Translations under genes and position numbers: made by a program
Assembly: GCA_946893605.1 (NCBI GenBank)
Contig: OX335598.1
Span: 124,001 to 188,000 of the forward strand
Direction of reading: 5' to 3'
Length of the DNA: 64,000 bases
Source: Candidatus Saccharimonadota bacterium
Lineage (GTDB): Bacteria > Patescibacteriota > Saccharimonadia > Saccharimonadales > Saccharimonadaceae
The notes under the pieces: generated by a model
Seen by the model: the letters and a program-made list of their open reading frames with translations, nothing else
Databases searched by the model: none
What the model was told of the DNA's origin: nothing
Part shown: one piece after another, positions 27,057 through 35,534 of the stretch
Position numbering within the stretch: the stretch's first letter is position 1
Layout: every line of letters starts with the position of its first letter

Positions 27057-28148
27057 ATGCAACCGCTAAAAAAGAAAATTGGTGAATTAGAAAAAGAAAT
27101 TGAACAGGCTAAAAAAGCGCTGAAGTTTTCTGGTTTGGAGCAGAAATTGGCGGAGCTGGATGATCAATTGAACCAGCCGGAAATTTGGAATAATCCTGAT
27201 TACGCCCAGGAACTAACAAAGCAAGCCGCCAGTCTTCGTCAGACTGTCGAGCCTTGGCAGACTTTGACGGTGCAGGTTGGTGATATGGTGGAGCTGATGG
27301 AGCTTGGTGATGACGATTTGTTGCCAGAATTCCAAGCGCAAGTTGCGGCGATTGAGAAGAATTTTGATAGGCATAAAACCGATTTGCTATTCTCTGGCGA
27401 ATATGACAACCGTTCGGCAATTATGCGCATTTCCGCTGGCGTGGGCGGGCTGGATGCACAGGATTTTGCGGCGATGTTGGAGCGAATGTATTTGCGCTGG
27501 GCAGAAAAATCTGGAATGAAGGTCGATACGCTGGAACGCTCGACAAATGACGACGCTGGAATTAAAACGGTCGTTTTGGAGATTTCTGGCTCTTTTGCTT
27601 ATGGAAAACTGCGGTCGGAAAATGGCGTGCATCGTTTGGTGCGATTAAGTCCGTTTAATGCGGACAACTTGCGGCAGACTAGTTTTGCGCTTGTCGAGGT
27701 TTTGCCGAAAATTGACGCGCCCGATGAAATATCAATTGACCCGAATGACTTAAGAATTGACGTCTATCGTTCGGGCGGCAAGGGCGGTCAAGGTGTAAAC
27801 ACGACGGATTCGGCGGTTCGAGTGACGCATGAGCCGACAGGGATTACGGTGGCTATTCAGAATGAGCGCTCGCAGATTCAGAATAAAGAAACGGCACTGA
27901 AGATTTTGCGGTCAAAATTGCTAGCGATGAAATTAGAGCAACACGCCGAAACTTTGTCGGATCTCAGGGCTGGTGAATCGGCAAACTGGGGCAGCCAAAT
28001 TAGAAATTACGTTTTGCATCCATATACGCTAGTTAAAGATACTCGCACAAAGCACGAAAACCGCAACTCTCAAGGTGTTCTGGACGGAGATATTGACGAA
28101 TTTATTACGGCATATTTAGAACAAAATGCTAATTCTAAAAATATTTAG
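27057..28148 (+). CDS. prfB: Peptide chain release factor 2
   Basis: RF2 terminates at UAA and UGA. It has the RF2 tripeptide SPF (residues 198-200) and GGQ (243-245). The frame is continuous, so there is no programmed UGA frameshift near codon 25 as in E. coli. Its presence, and genes ending in TGA (uppP, uppS, prfB's own neighbours), show that UGA is a stop codon here. The start at 27057 is chosen because it lies seven bases behind a -10 box; a frame-extending codon upstream would lie before the promoter. Confidence 0.96.
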   Translation: MQPLKKKIGELEKEIEQAKKALKFSGLEQKLAELDDQLNQPEIWNNPDYAQELTKQAASLRQTVEPWQTLTVQVGDMVELMELGDDDLLPEFQAQVAAIEKNFDRHKTDLLFSGEYDNRSAIMRISAGVGGLDAQDFAAMLERMYLRWAEKSGMKVDTLERSTNDDAGIKTVVLEISGSFAYGKLRSENGVHRLVRLSPFNADNLRQTSFALVEVLPKIDAPDEISIDPNDLRIDVYRSGGKGGQGVNTTDSAVRVTHEPTGITVAIQNERSQIQNKETALKILRSKLLAMKLEQHAETLSDLRAGESANWGSQIRNYVLHPYTLVKDTRTKHENRNSQGVLDGDIDEFITAYLEQNANSKNI

Positions 28149-28168
28149 CTTATGGTATAATACTAGTA

Positions 28169-28850
28169 ATGATTCTGTTAGATAGGGTAACGAAGAACTA
28201 CGGAAAAAGTAACAAGCCGGCATTGAATCGAGCAAGCATTCATGTTGGTGCTGGTGAATTTGTGATTATTGTTGGTACGTCGGGTGCTGGCAAATCGACA
28301 CTTTTGAAGCTTTTGACTCGCGAAGAAAAGCCAAGTTCTGGAAAAATTGTGGTTGGCGGAATTGATTATGATAATTTAAAGGACAAGCATATTCCGCTGT
28401 TGCGTCGGAAAATTGGCGTGGTTTTTCAGGATTTTAAGTTGCTTCCGAATCGAACGGTGTTTGAAAATGTGGCGTTTGCGCTGGAAATTGCTGGAATGAC
28501 AAATCGAGAAATTAAGGCAACTGTGCCGAAGGTGATCGAGCTGGTTGGTCTTAAGGGGAAGGAAAAGCATTTTCCTCATCAGCTTTCTGGTGGTGAGCGT
28601 CAGCGTGTAGCAATTGCGCGGGCGGTGGTGCGTCAGCCGAAGATTCTGATTGCAGATGAGCCGACTGGAAACTTGGATCCGAAACACAGCTGGGACATTG
28701 TTCGCTTGCTGGAAAAGATTAACAAGTATGGCACGACGGTTATTTTGACGACTCACAACGTGGAGATTGTTAATAAATTCAGCGGCGTGTTATTACAATT
28801 GATCATGGTGTAAAATCACCTCTGATCAGGCGAGGAGTTATAAACAGTAA
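28169..28850 (+). CDS. ftsE: Cell division ATP-binding protein FtsE, two 1-nt deletions near the 3' end
   Basis: ATPase of the FtsEX complex that controls peptidoglycan hydrolases at division. It has Walker A GTSGAGKST, LSGGERQRVAIARAV, ILIADEPTGNLDP and TVILTTHN. As read, the frame ends at 28813 in non-family sequence. Adding one base near 28779 and one A in the run near 28812-28816 gives LQRRVITIDHGVKITSDQARSYKQ (in parts), ending in a TAA at 28848-28850 that overlaps the ftsX ATG as TAATG. That restored junction supports the correction. TGGTATAAT lies seven bases before the ATG. Confidence 0.9.
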
Positions 28851-29836
28851 TGAAATCAGCTAGTAAATCCAACAAGAACAAAGAAACTATTCGTATACGT
28901 CAGCGTCGACGAGGTTGGTTGACGTTTGTCAGAATGTGCCGATATGGTATCAATAATTTTAGTCGTAATGCCTGGCTGACAATTGCTGCGACTGCGGTGA
29001 TGAGCGTCACGTTGATTATCGTGTTTATAACACTATCAGCGCGTCAGGTTTTGGTTGATACCGTTTCAAATGTCTCCAAGCGTGCCGATATGTCAATTTA
29101 CTTAAAGGGTGACACGCCAGAAAAAACGATTAAAACGATTAAATCTCGAATTGAAAAATTAGATAATGTTGATAGCGTTAAGTATATTTCTGCGGAAGAA
29201 GCGCGTGAAAAGCAAGCTGAGCAATATAAGGACAATCCAGATACGCTCGAGGCAATTCGCGAGTCTAGCAATGAGATGTCGGCGACACTTCGTGTTTCCG
29301 TGAAGGAACTGAATAACCAGCAGTCATTAAATAATTTTGTTAAAACTGATGATTTATATAAAAAATATAAAGACCCTAACAGGGAGCCGTCGTTCTCTGG
29401 TGAACGTCAGCAGGCTATTAAGACAGTTGGCAATTGGGTGAGATTGGCGAGTATTGGCGGGTCAATCGCTACAGTCGTTTTCGTGGTGATTTCATCGCTT
29501 GTGGTCTTTAATACAATTCGTATGGCAATTTTCAACCGCAAGGACGAGATTGAGATGATGAAGTTGATTGGCGCAGAACGCAGTTTCATCAGAGGTCCGT
29601 TTATCGTTGAGGCTATAATGTACGGATTTATCGCGGCAATTATCGCAACAGTGGTTGGATATGGGTTGTTAATCCTTGCGCATGATCCGATGGTGAAATA
29701 CGGCATTCCTATAGATAATCTTTTGAATCATCTAAAAATGTACGGCGTGCTGGTTTTCTTGAGCATGATTCTGGTTGGTGCGGCGATTGGTGTGGCGTCA
29801 TCTTGGGTGGCAACTCGCAAATACCTTAAGTTGTAA
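28850..29836 (+). CDS. ftsX: Cell division protein FtsX
   Basis: Membrane partner of FtsE, 328 residues. A basic cytoplasmic N-terminus is followed by one helix (LTIAATAVMSVTLIIVFITL), an extracytoplasmic domain (VDSVKYISAEEAREK, typical of FtsX) and three C-terminal helices with FNTIRMAIFNRKDEIEMMKLIGAERSFIRGPF (in parts). FtsX passes the FtsE ATPase cycle to an outside hydrolase regulator. The next gene encodes a CHAP hydrolase, the likely partner. Confidence 0.95.
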   Translation: MKSASKSNKNKETIRIRQRRRGWLTFVRMCRYGINNFSRNAWLTIAATAVMSVTLIIVFITLSARQVLVDTVSNVSKRADMSIYLKGDTPEKTIKTIKSRIEKLDNVDSVKYISAEEAREKQAEQYKDNPDTLEAIRESSNEMSATLRVSVKELNNQQSLNNFVKTDDLYKKYKDPNREPSFSGERQQAIKTVGNWVRLASIGGSIATVVFVVISSLVVFNTIRMAIFNRKDEIEMMKLIGAERSFIRGPFIVEAIMYGFIAAIIATVVGYGLLILAHDPMVKYGIPIDNLLNHLKMYGVLVFLSMILVGAAIGVASSWVATRKYLKL

Positions 29837-29842
29837 AAGTTC

Positions 29843-29872
29843 TTGACATACTGATTACGCTTATGCTAACAT
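29843..29872 (+). promoter_or_regulatory. Leaderless promoter of the CHAP hydrolase gene
   Basis: TTGACA (29843-29848), 18 bases and TAACAT (29867-29872) with TGC before it; the ATG follows after six bases. Confidence 0.7.
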
Positions 29873-29878
29873 AGACGT

Positions 29879-31018
29879 ATGAAACTACGGTCCACCACAC
29901 CAGTTTCGGCATCATTGGTCAGCAGAGCGTCTCTGGTGGCGATGTCTGCATTGCTCGCTGGATCGGGCATTTTTGGCTTGGCATCACACGTATTGGCTCG
30001 CGACTATAACGCCGAAATTCAGGCAAAACAACAAGAAGCAGACAATTATAATTCTGAGGCTTCGCGCTTGGGTGAGATGGCTGATAGTTTGCAAGCGGAA
30101 CTCGATAAGATAAACGGACAGATATCAGCTATTCAAGCGCAGATTTCTGATAGCCAAAAGAAGATTAATAGTCTTAATGATCAGATAAAAAAGAACGAAG
30201 AGCTAATTAAGCACAATCGTAAAGCGATGGGGCGAATTTTGGCGGATTTGTATGTTGATGATCAGATTTCGCCGCTGGAGATGCTTGCTAGCTCAAAAAA
30301 TATTAGCGATTATATTGACAAGCAAGAACAGCGTAATTCTCTGAAAACTTCGTTGAATGATAAGATCAAAGAAATTAAGTCTTTGCAGAAAAAGCTTGAA
30401 GAGAATAAGAAATCTGTTGAGAATACGCTTCGCGACCAAGAATTGCAGCGCAATGCGATGGCGGTTAAGCAATCTGAGAAGGCAAAACTGATTACTGACA
30501 CGAAGAATGACCAAAATAACTATGCGGCATTAGCTCAGAAGCGTAATTCTGAGGTAGCTAAGTTGCGAGAAGAGCAGGCCGCAGCCAACCGACGAGCTCT
30601 TGGCGGTAGTAATGTTTCGATTCCGGGCGGCGTACCTGGCGGCGGTGGTTATCCTGGCGCTTGGGCGAGTGCTCCGCTTGACGCTTATATCGATCCATGG
30701 GGGCTATACACGCGTGAATGTGTGAGCTACGTGGCTTGGAAAATTCATAGCACTGGACGATACGTCCCGCATTTTGGTGGCGCAGGCAATGCAAATCAGT
30801 GGCCGTCAACTGCAGCGCGCTATGGTATTTCTAGCGGCTCAACGCCAAAGCTTGGTGCAGCAGCCGTGATGAATATTGATATTACGGACACGTTATGTAT
30901 GTTGAATCTGTCAACAATGGTGATGGAACCATTACTGTCAGTGACTACAACTTTGCCTGGGATGGTTTATATAGGCACTACACGTTCGGCTTCAGGATTA
31001 ACATACGTTTACTTCTAA
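29879..31018 (+). CDS. Secreted coiled-coil CHAP peptidoglycan hydrolase (PcsB-like), frameshifted near the end
   Basis: About 380 residues. An N-terminal signal segment with a hydrophobic core is followed by a long coiled coil (residues about 40-230, including GRILADLYVDDQISPLEML, typical of PcsB/CwlO-type proteins), a Gly-rich linker and a CHAP domain with the catalytic Cys in YTRECVSYVAWK. The catalytic His is lost in the frame as read. One added base at 30878-30879 gives YYGHVMYVESV and AWDGLYRHY, and a second shift near 30976-30985 returns to the terminal SASGLTYVYF. Position after ftsEX suggests activation by that complex. Confidence 0.88.
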   Translation: MKLRSTTPVSASLVSRASLVAMSALLAGSGIFGLASHVLARDYNAEIQAKQQEADNYNSEASRLGEMADSLQAELDKINGQISAIQAQISDSQKKINSLNDQIKKNEELIKHNRKAMGRILADLYVDDQISPLEMLASSKNISDYIDKQEQRNSLKTSLNDKIKEIKSLQKKLEENKKSVENTLRDQELQRNAMAVKQSEKAKLITDTKNDQNNYAALAQKRNSEVAKLREEQAAANRRALGGSNVSIPGGVPGGGGYPGAWASAPLDAYIDPWGLYTRECVSYVAWKIHSTGRYVPHFGGAGNANQWPSTAARYGISSGSTPKLGAAAVMNIDITDTLCMLNLSTMVMEPLLSVTTTLPGMVYIGTTRSASGLTYVYF

Positions 31019-31038
31019 TCAGCATAAAGCACCGTACA

Positions 31039-31065
31039 AAAACGCTCGTGCTAAACGGGCGTTTT
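31039..31065 (+). terminator. Terminator after the CHAP hydrolase
   Basis: AAAACGC (31039-31045) pairs with GCGTTTT (31059-31065), continued inward by CGT/ACG, around a five-base loop. The S41 promoter follows directly. Confidence 0.75.
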
Positions 31066-31081
31066 GTAGTATAATAAGCAT

Positions 31082-31105
31082 ATGGTTACGGGAGAAAAAA
31101 GATGA
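31082..31105 (+). CDS. Possible leaderless 7-codon ORF (MVTGEKR)
   Basis: The ATG at 31082 lies exactly six bases after TATAAT (31070-31075), so it would be the first codon of the mRNA. Its TGA (31103-31105) overlaps the S41 start codon as ATGA. The frame also contains GGGAG, which could act as the S41 SD. The peptide may only deliver ribosomes to the next start. Confidence 0.35.
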   Translation: MVTGEKR

Positions 31106-32259
31106 TGCAATTAAGTTGGTTTTTGACGCTTGTTATTGTGGCTATTGTTAGTTTTGTGGCGGGAGCTCGCTCTGATGCGCTGTTTGCTAACGTGGCGTCG
31201 GTATTTGGCGTTAGAACTTCAAATAAGACGATTGACTTATCTAGCGTTCAAAAAACATATCAAGAACTGGTTGCTAATTATGACGGAAAATTGGATACTC
31301 AAAAGTTAATTTACGGCGCCAATCGTGGGCTAGTTGAAGCGGCTGGTGATCCTCATACGGCGTATATGGATCCTGACGAGACGAAGGAGTTTGACAAGTC
31401 ATTAAGCGGTCAAATTGGTGGTGGAATTGGTGCGGAGATTGGTCTTAGAAATAATAAGCCGACTATCATAAAACCTCTGGAAAACAGTCCAGCTCAGAAG
31501 GCGGGAATTAAGGCTGGCGAGGCGATTGTTAAGGTGAATGACGAGGCTTCTTCTGACTGGTCGGTGGAAAAAGTTGTGAGTAAAATTCGCGGAGAAGTTG
31601 GTACGTCCGTTAAATTGACGTTATTAAGCGATGGTAAAACGCGTGAGGTATCGGTTGTGCGTCAGAATATAGTTTCTCCGGCAGTAGAGTCGGAAATTGA
31701 TGGAGAAATTGGTATTTTGAAAGTTAACCGATTTGGCGATGATACAGTGGGCTTGGCCAGGAAATATGCTTCGGAGTTTGTTGAAAAAGGTGTTAAAAAG
31801 GTGATTTTGGACTTACGGAATAATCCTGGCGGAACGGTTGGAGCTGCTCAAGGGCTATTGGGCATCTGGCTGGACAATCAAATAGCTATGACCGAGCGTA
31901 GAGGTTCTGAAATTGTTAAAACGCTGCGTACAACTGGGACGCCAATTCTGGGCAACATGAAGACGGTGGTGCTTATTAACGGTAACAGTGCTAGTGCTAG
32001 CGAAATTACGGCTGGGGCGCTTCGTGAATACGGAAAAGCCACGCTGGTTGGGCAGAAGAGTTACGGCAAGGGAAGCGTGCAGATTGTGCTTGGATTACCT
32101 GGCGGGTCGCAAATGAAGGTTACGGAAGCCAGATGGTACACGCCAAAGGGCAAAAATATAGATAAAACTGGTATAGAACCTGATGTAAAAGTTGATCTTT
32201 CGTCGGACGATGTCAATAATAACGTAGATCCGCAGATGGATAAGGCGAAGTCGTTATAA
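31102..32259 (+). CDS. S41 family C-terminal processing peptidase with PDZ domain
   Basis: 385 residues. An N-terminal membrane anchor is followed by a PDZ domain (SPAQKAGIKAGEAIVKVND) and the S41 protease core. The catalytic Ser is in NGNSASASEI and the Lys in GQKSYGKGSVQ, with VDLRNNPGG-like ILDLRNNPGGTVG before it. Such proteases act outside the membrane and often trim peptidoglycan hydrolases. Lying after the CHAP hydrolase gene, it may control that protein; this is inferred. Confidence 0.93.
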   Translation: MMQLSWFLTLVIVAIVSFVAGARSDALFANVASVFGVRTSNKTIDLSSVQKTYQELVANYDGKLDTQKLIYGANRGLVEAAGDPHTAYMDPDETKEFDKSLSGQIGGGIGAEIGLRNNKPTIIKPLENSPAQKAGIKAGEAIVKVNDEASSDWSVEKVVSKIRGEVGTSVKLTLLSDGKTREVSVVRQNIVSPAVESEIDGEIGILKVNRFGDDTVGLARKYASEFVEKGVKKVILDLRNNPGGTVGAAQGLLGIWLDNQIAMTERRGSEIVKTLRTTGTPILGNMKTVVLINGNSASASEITAGALREYGKATLVGQKSYGKGSVQIVLGLPGGSQMKVTEARWYTPKGKNIDKTGIEPDVKVDLSSDDVNNNVDPQMDKAKSL

Positions 32260-32300
32260 AGCTTGTGTTTTTAGGCTGGACAACATAAAATGGAGATAGT

Positions 32301-32684
32301 ATGAACGGACAAAAAAAGAAGATTTTACTAGTTGAGGATGATATGGCTCTGTCTGCGGTTTATAGGTCGCGACTAGAGATTGAGGGATTTGATGTTAGGG
32401 AAGCCAATAATGGAGAAGACGCTCTGTCTGCCACTGTTGAATATCATCCAGATTTGATTCTTTTGGATGTGATGATGCCAAAGATTAGTGGTTTTGATGT
32501 CCTGGATATTCTTCGCAATACGCCAGAAACTGCTAACGTGAGGATTATTATGCTAACGGCGCTTAGCCAGCCAAAGGACAAGGAGCGCGCTGAGAGCCTG
32601 GGTGTTGATGATTATTTGGTGAAATCTCAGGTTGTAATTGGCGACGTTGTGGCGCGTGTAAAGCACCATTTGGGTATTCAATAG
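32301..32684 (+). CDS. Single-domain response regulator
   Basis: A 127-residue CheY-like receiver with no output domain. The acidic pocket is in LLVEDD, the phosphorylated Asp in LILLDVMMPKISGFD, the Thr in IIMLTAL, and the Lys in DYLVKSQ. GGAG precedes the ATG. It follows the S41 gene by about 40 bases and is followed by a terminator. No kinase is adjacent; the kinase at 38600 has its own receiver. Confidence 0.92.
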   Translation: MNGQKKKILLVEDDMALSAVYRSRLEIEGFDVREANNGEDALSATVEYHPDLILLDVMMPKISGFDVLDILRNTPETANVRIIMLTALSQPKDKERAESLGVDDYLVKSQVVIGDVVARVKHHLGIQ

Positions 32685-32704
32685 AAGAGTAAATCGAGCG
32701 GAAG

Positions 32705-32730
32705 GTCAGCCTCTTAGGGGTTGACTTTTT
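32705..32730 (+). terminator. Terminator after the receiver gene
   Basis: GTCAGCC (32705-32711) pairs with GGTTGAC (32719-32725), one G-U pair, followed by a T run. Confidence 0.75.
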
Positions 32731-32759
32731 GTTTGTTTTTTGGTATAAAGTAGTTATAT

Positions 32760-33917
32760 ATGGAAAAACCAAAACCAACACAGAGCCTCGAACAAAAACG
32801 ACCAAAAACACTGGAAGATTATGTAGTTGCAACTTTTCATGCTGATGCTGACCCAGATATTACAACATCTCCACTAACCGTTATTCGCAGTGGTCAAGAC
32901 GGAAAAGGCGTCAGATATGATGGAGGGTGGATTCCTGGCGACATGTTGTGTGTATGCGACACTGATTCCAAAAATGGTATTAGTCCTGTTGAATTGTTCG
33001 TGAAAGTACATAAACCGATTAAAGTTTATGGAGGGCATGTTTATGAAGAGCATGTTATTGCAACTAAGATTGTGTCATTAAAGAATGTCCAGAGTCGAGA
33101 AGTAAATAAAGGTTTTAACAAATCTTATATCGAGGATCTTTATGGAAAAACTCCTGAGGAAATGCTTAAAGAAGGAACAGAGACTGCTGAGCAAATTTGG
33201 CGGCAGAAACATACGGCTAGTGATTGGAACAGTCTGTCGACTGCGGAAACGGGGCTAGATGAAAGTGATAGCCTAGAGCTAAATCGTTTTGATAAGAGAG
33301 TACTAGAACTGATGAAGCCTCTAGAGACTGATGTAGACGGCATGCCTTTTGAGAACGAATCTGTGCGAGTGAACTATTATGATCATCTATACGATCCGAA
33401 GTATGTGCCGTCAAATAATGTAGAGGACGCTGCCGTTAGAAACCCAAAAGGAGTTCCTGTATCTGAGAAGAGCTTTAATGCTGCGAAAGAGGCTATTGAT
33501 AATCTAGATACGAATCCATCGTTAATGCAAATAATTAATCCCGAGAGGTCGCTTGACTCTAAAGCGATCATAAATAACATTAGAGCTAATCACCTTACGC
33601 GTTGCCGCTTGTTTGAATATTTAACCTCCAGTCTTGATAGGCTGGCGGTAGTTAATCCAGGCGCTTTGGCAGACAGAGTCCTTCGCGACTCATATGATAA
33701 TCTAAAATCTCCTAACTACCTCGGAGGTAATTATTATGCGGGTAAAATGCGTAGTCGTGAATATACTGTAGTACTGGCAATTGCTATGATGGATGGCTCA
33801 TTTAATGTAGACAGACAAGACAAAACGGTTACTCATTACAGGGGTGGCAAAGAGAGAAGTGGTATGCATAGGGATTCTGCAAGGGCACTTCTCGAATATG
33901 TAAGAAATAATTATTAA
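32760..33917 (+). CDS. Hypothetical protein
   Basis: A soluble protein of 385 residues that I do not recognise. The N-terminal 120 residues look beta-rich (VRYDGGWIPGDMLCV, YGGHVYEEHVIATKIV), the middle is helical and acidic, and the C-terminal part (about 290-385) is helical with Arg/Tyr-rich segments. No signal peptide or membrane helix was found. TATAAA lies about 11 bases before the ATG without an SD. It is transcribed alone and ends at a bidirectional terminator. Confidence 0.65.
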   Translation: MEKPKPTQSLEQKRPKTLEDYVVATFHADADPDITTSPLTVIRSGQDGKGVRYDGGWIPGDMLCVCDTDSKNGISPVELFVKVHKPIKVYGGHVYEEHVIATKIVSLKNVQSREVNKGFNKSYIEDLYGKTPEEMLKEGTETAEQIWRQKHTASDWNSLSTAETGLDESDSLELNRFDKRVLELMKPLETDVDGMPFENESVRVNYYDHLYDPKYVPSNNVEDAAVRNPKGVPVSEKSFNAAKEAIDNLDTNPSLMQIINPERSLDSKAIINNIRANHLTRCRLFEYLTSSLDRLAVVNPGALADRVLRDSYDNLKSPNYLGGNYYAGKMRSREYTVVLAIAMMDGSFNVDRQDKTVTHYRGGKERSGMHRDSARALLEYVRNNY

Positions 33918-33920
33918 TAT

Positions 33921-33953
33921 TAAAATAACTCCGTATTTACCGGAGCTATTTTA
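33921..33953. terminator. Bidirectional terminator between the 32760 gene and rpmA
   Basis: TAAAATA and CTCCG (33921-33933) pair with CGGAG and TATTTTA (33941-33953) with one A-C mismatch and a seven-base loop; both flanks are A/T-rich. Confidence 0.85.
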
Positions 33954-33971
33954 ATAAAAAGTTTTTACCGA

Positions 33972-34244
33972 TTAAAGAACAACAACTTGCGTTCGGCGTT
34001 CTGATTTGCCGGTAAACTTGGTTTTCTTGACTGACTTAAAGCCGACTACGCCATCTTTTGCAGCGTGGATGGTGAAATTGCGGCTAACGTATGTACCGTC
34101 ACCAGCGATCTTTGTGGCGCCAGTTTGGCGGACCAAGACCTGTCCAGCAGTAACTTTTTGGCCACCAAATCGCTTAACGCCAAGACGTTGACCGGCATTG
34201 TTGTGGATATTCTTACTAGAACCACCAGCTTTAACCTTTGACAT
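33972..34244 (-). CDS. rpmA: 50S ribosomal protein L27
   Basis: L27 reaches the peptidyl transferase centre with its N-terminus. The 90 residues include the signature GGSSKNIHNNAGQRLGVKRFGGQ (in parts) and GDGTYVSRNF. The N-terminus MSKVKAGGSSKN has no Firmicute-type cleavable extension. rplU does not lie next to it. An AAGGAGT-type SD precedes the ATG on the minus strand. Confidence 0.95.
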   Translation of the reverse strand: MSKVKAGGSSKNIHNNAGQRLGVKRFGGQKVTAGQVLVRQTGATKIAGDGTYVSRNFTIHAAKDGVVGFKSVKKTKFTGKSERRTQVVVL

Positions 34245-34307
34245 TCTTTACTCCTTATAGTTTCTATAAAACAATCTGTTCTAGTTTATCGAAAATAAAG
34301 CCAGTTG

Positions 34308-35496
34308 TCAAGCGGTTTTGGCTATATCTGCGGGTTTTAATACCAATATTTCTCTGGCAACGACTTGATCCTCGCGGTGGTATAAGAGGTTTTTATCGAT
34401 AATTTGCTGATATCCAAGTTTTTTAAGGTTTTTTATCAGAGGCAAGTGAGTGAACTTACCTTCGTGATTTTGCCACGCTGGAACGGCTATGCAAAGCGTC
34501 GTGTCTGGGCGGATTTGCGAATGGATATTTTGTAGAAAATCGCTAATTATGTGATTACAATTTCCAACTACTTCGTGAAGTTTTTCTGGACTTGGCGGAG
34601 CGGAAAACGGCTGACCTAAATATGTTTCGCAAACAACTTGAGAAATCCGTTTCTTCTGTTCACCTGTTAATTTTACAGAGGTAGCATCGGCCTGATGCGC
34701 TTGCCAGAAAGTGTTTGTCGAAAAAGTTTTTTCTACCCAGCTCATATTTTCGGTTGCGTAAGATATCATCTTGTCGCTCAAATCGCTGCCATAAGCATTC
34801 ACGCCGATAAGCGCAGCTTCTTGCAGTACTGTTCCTGTGCCACAAAACGGATCCCAGAGGTAATCATCAGGTTTTGTGCCAGACAGGTTAATCATAATTT
34901 GTGCAAGTTTAGGCGGAAGCATTCCCACGAAGGCGTCGCGCTTTGGTCGTCCACGGTCGCGCTGGGCGTATGAATTGATGTTTTGCGTGCCATGACTTTC
35001 AGCGATTATCAAATCTCCATATATGTTTCTGGTTATAATAATTTCAATTTTCGCCTCAGACCTGCCGAGTTTATTGTTGTGAGAGGTCGCAGTGGACAGC
35101 GCGGCGGTTTTATTAGGAATTAGGCGCAAACTAACGCTAGATTTTTTCAGGTTGTTTTTTAAGATAATTCCGATTTTTTGGATGTTCCTCGGATCTATTT
35201 TATTGCCATGCTTATTCCAAGCAAGTGGCTTTTTCTGGCTATGTGAAAGTTTTTTCGTGTATTTTTCAACAATAATTTTTGAGGCTTGAGCAGGGTATTG
35301 CGGTCCGATTTTGCGACTTTATTTTCGTGGTGACTTGTCCGCACTTAATCGTTCCACCGAGATTGTCAATTGAAAAATTGTCGCAATTAACTGTGGCGGC
35401 TTGGTTGGAGATTTTTTGGACATTTTTAGCACCGTAAACCGCCTCTAATTCGGCGATAGAGATTTCTGGTTGGCGTCCAAGAATAGCTATAAACAT
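34308..35496 (-). CDS. TRM11-like tRNA guanine-N2 methyltransferase with THUMP-type N-terminus, frameshifted as read
   Basis: The C-terminal part (34308-35129 and upstream codons) is a Rossmann methylase with DPFCGTGTVLQEAAL, YGSDLSDKMI and CETYLGQPFSAPPS in the motif IV position. The N-terminal piece (35266-35496) begins MFIAILGRQPEISIAELEAVYG, the usual start of TRM11/THUMP proteins. The two frames meet at the G run 35293-35295 (C run on the coding strand); one extra base joins them as PAQASKIIVEKYTKKLSHS. The restored protein has about 396 residues. TATAAT lies six bases before the ATG. Methylation of tRNA G10 is inferred. Confidence 0.8.
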
Positions 35497-35502
35497 GTCG
35501 TA

Positions 35503-35527
35503 ATTATAACATTTATCGTGGTATAAT
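35503..35527. promoter_or_regulatory. Divergent leaderless promoters
   Basis: Minus-strand TATAAT (35503-35508, preceded by TGT) is six bases from the TRM11-like ATG; plus-strand TATAAT (35522-35527, preceded by TGG) is seven bases from the flippase-like gene ATG at 35535. Confidence 0.65.
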
Positions 35528-35534
35528 GAAGGTT

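Noticed and set aside
27057-27140. Programmed +1 frameshift in prfB
   Set aside because: The 5' part of the gene is one continuous frame without an internal TGA and CTTTGA slip site.
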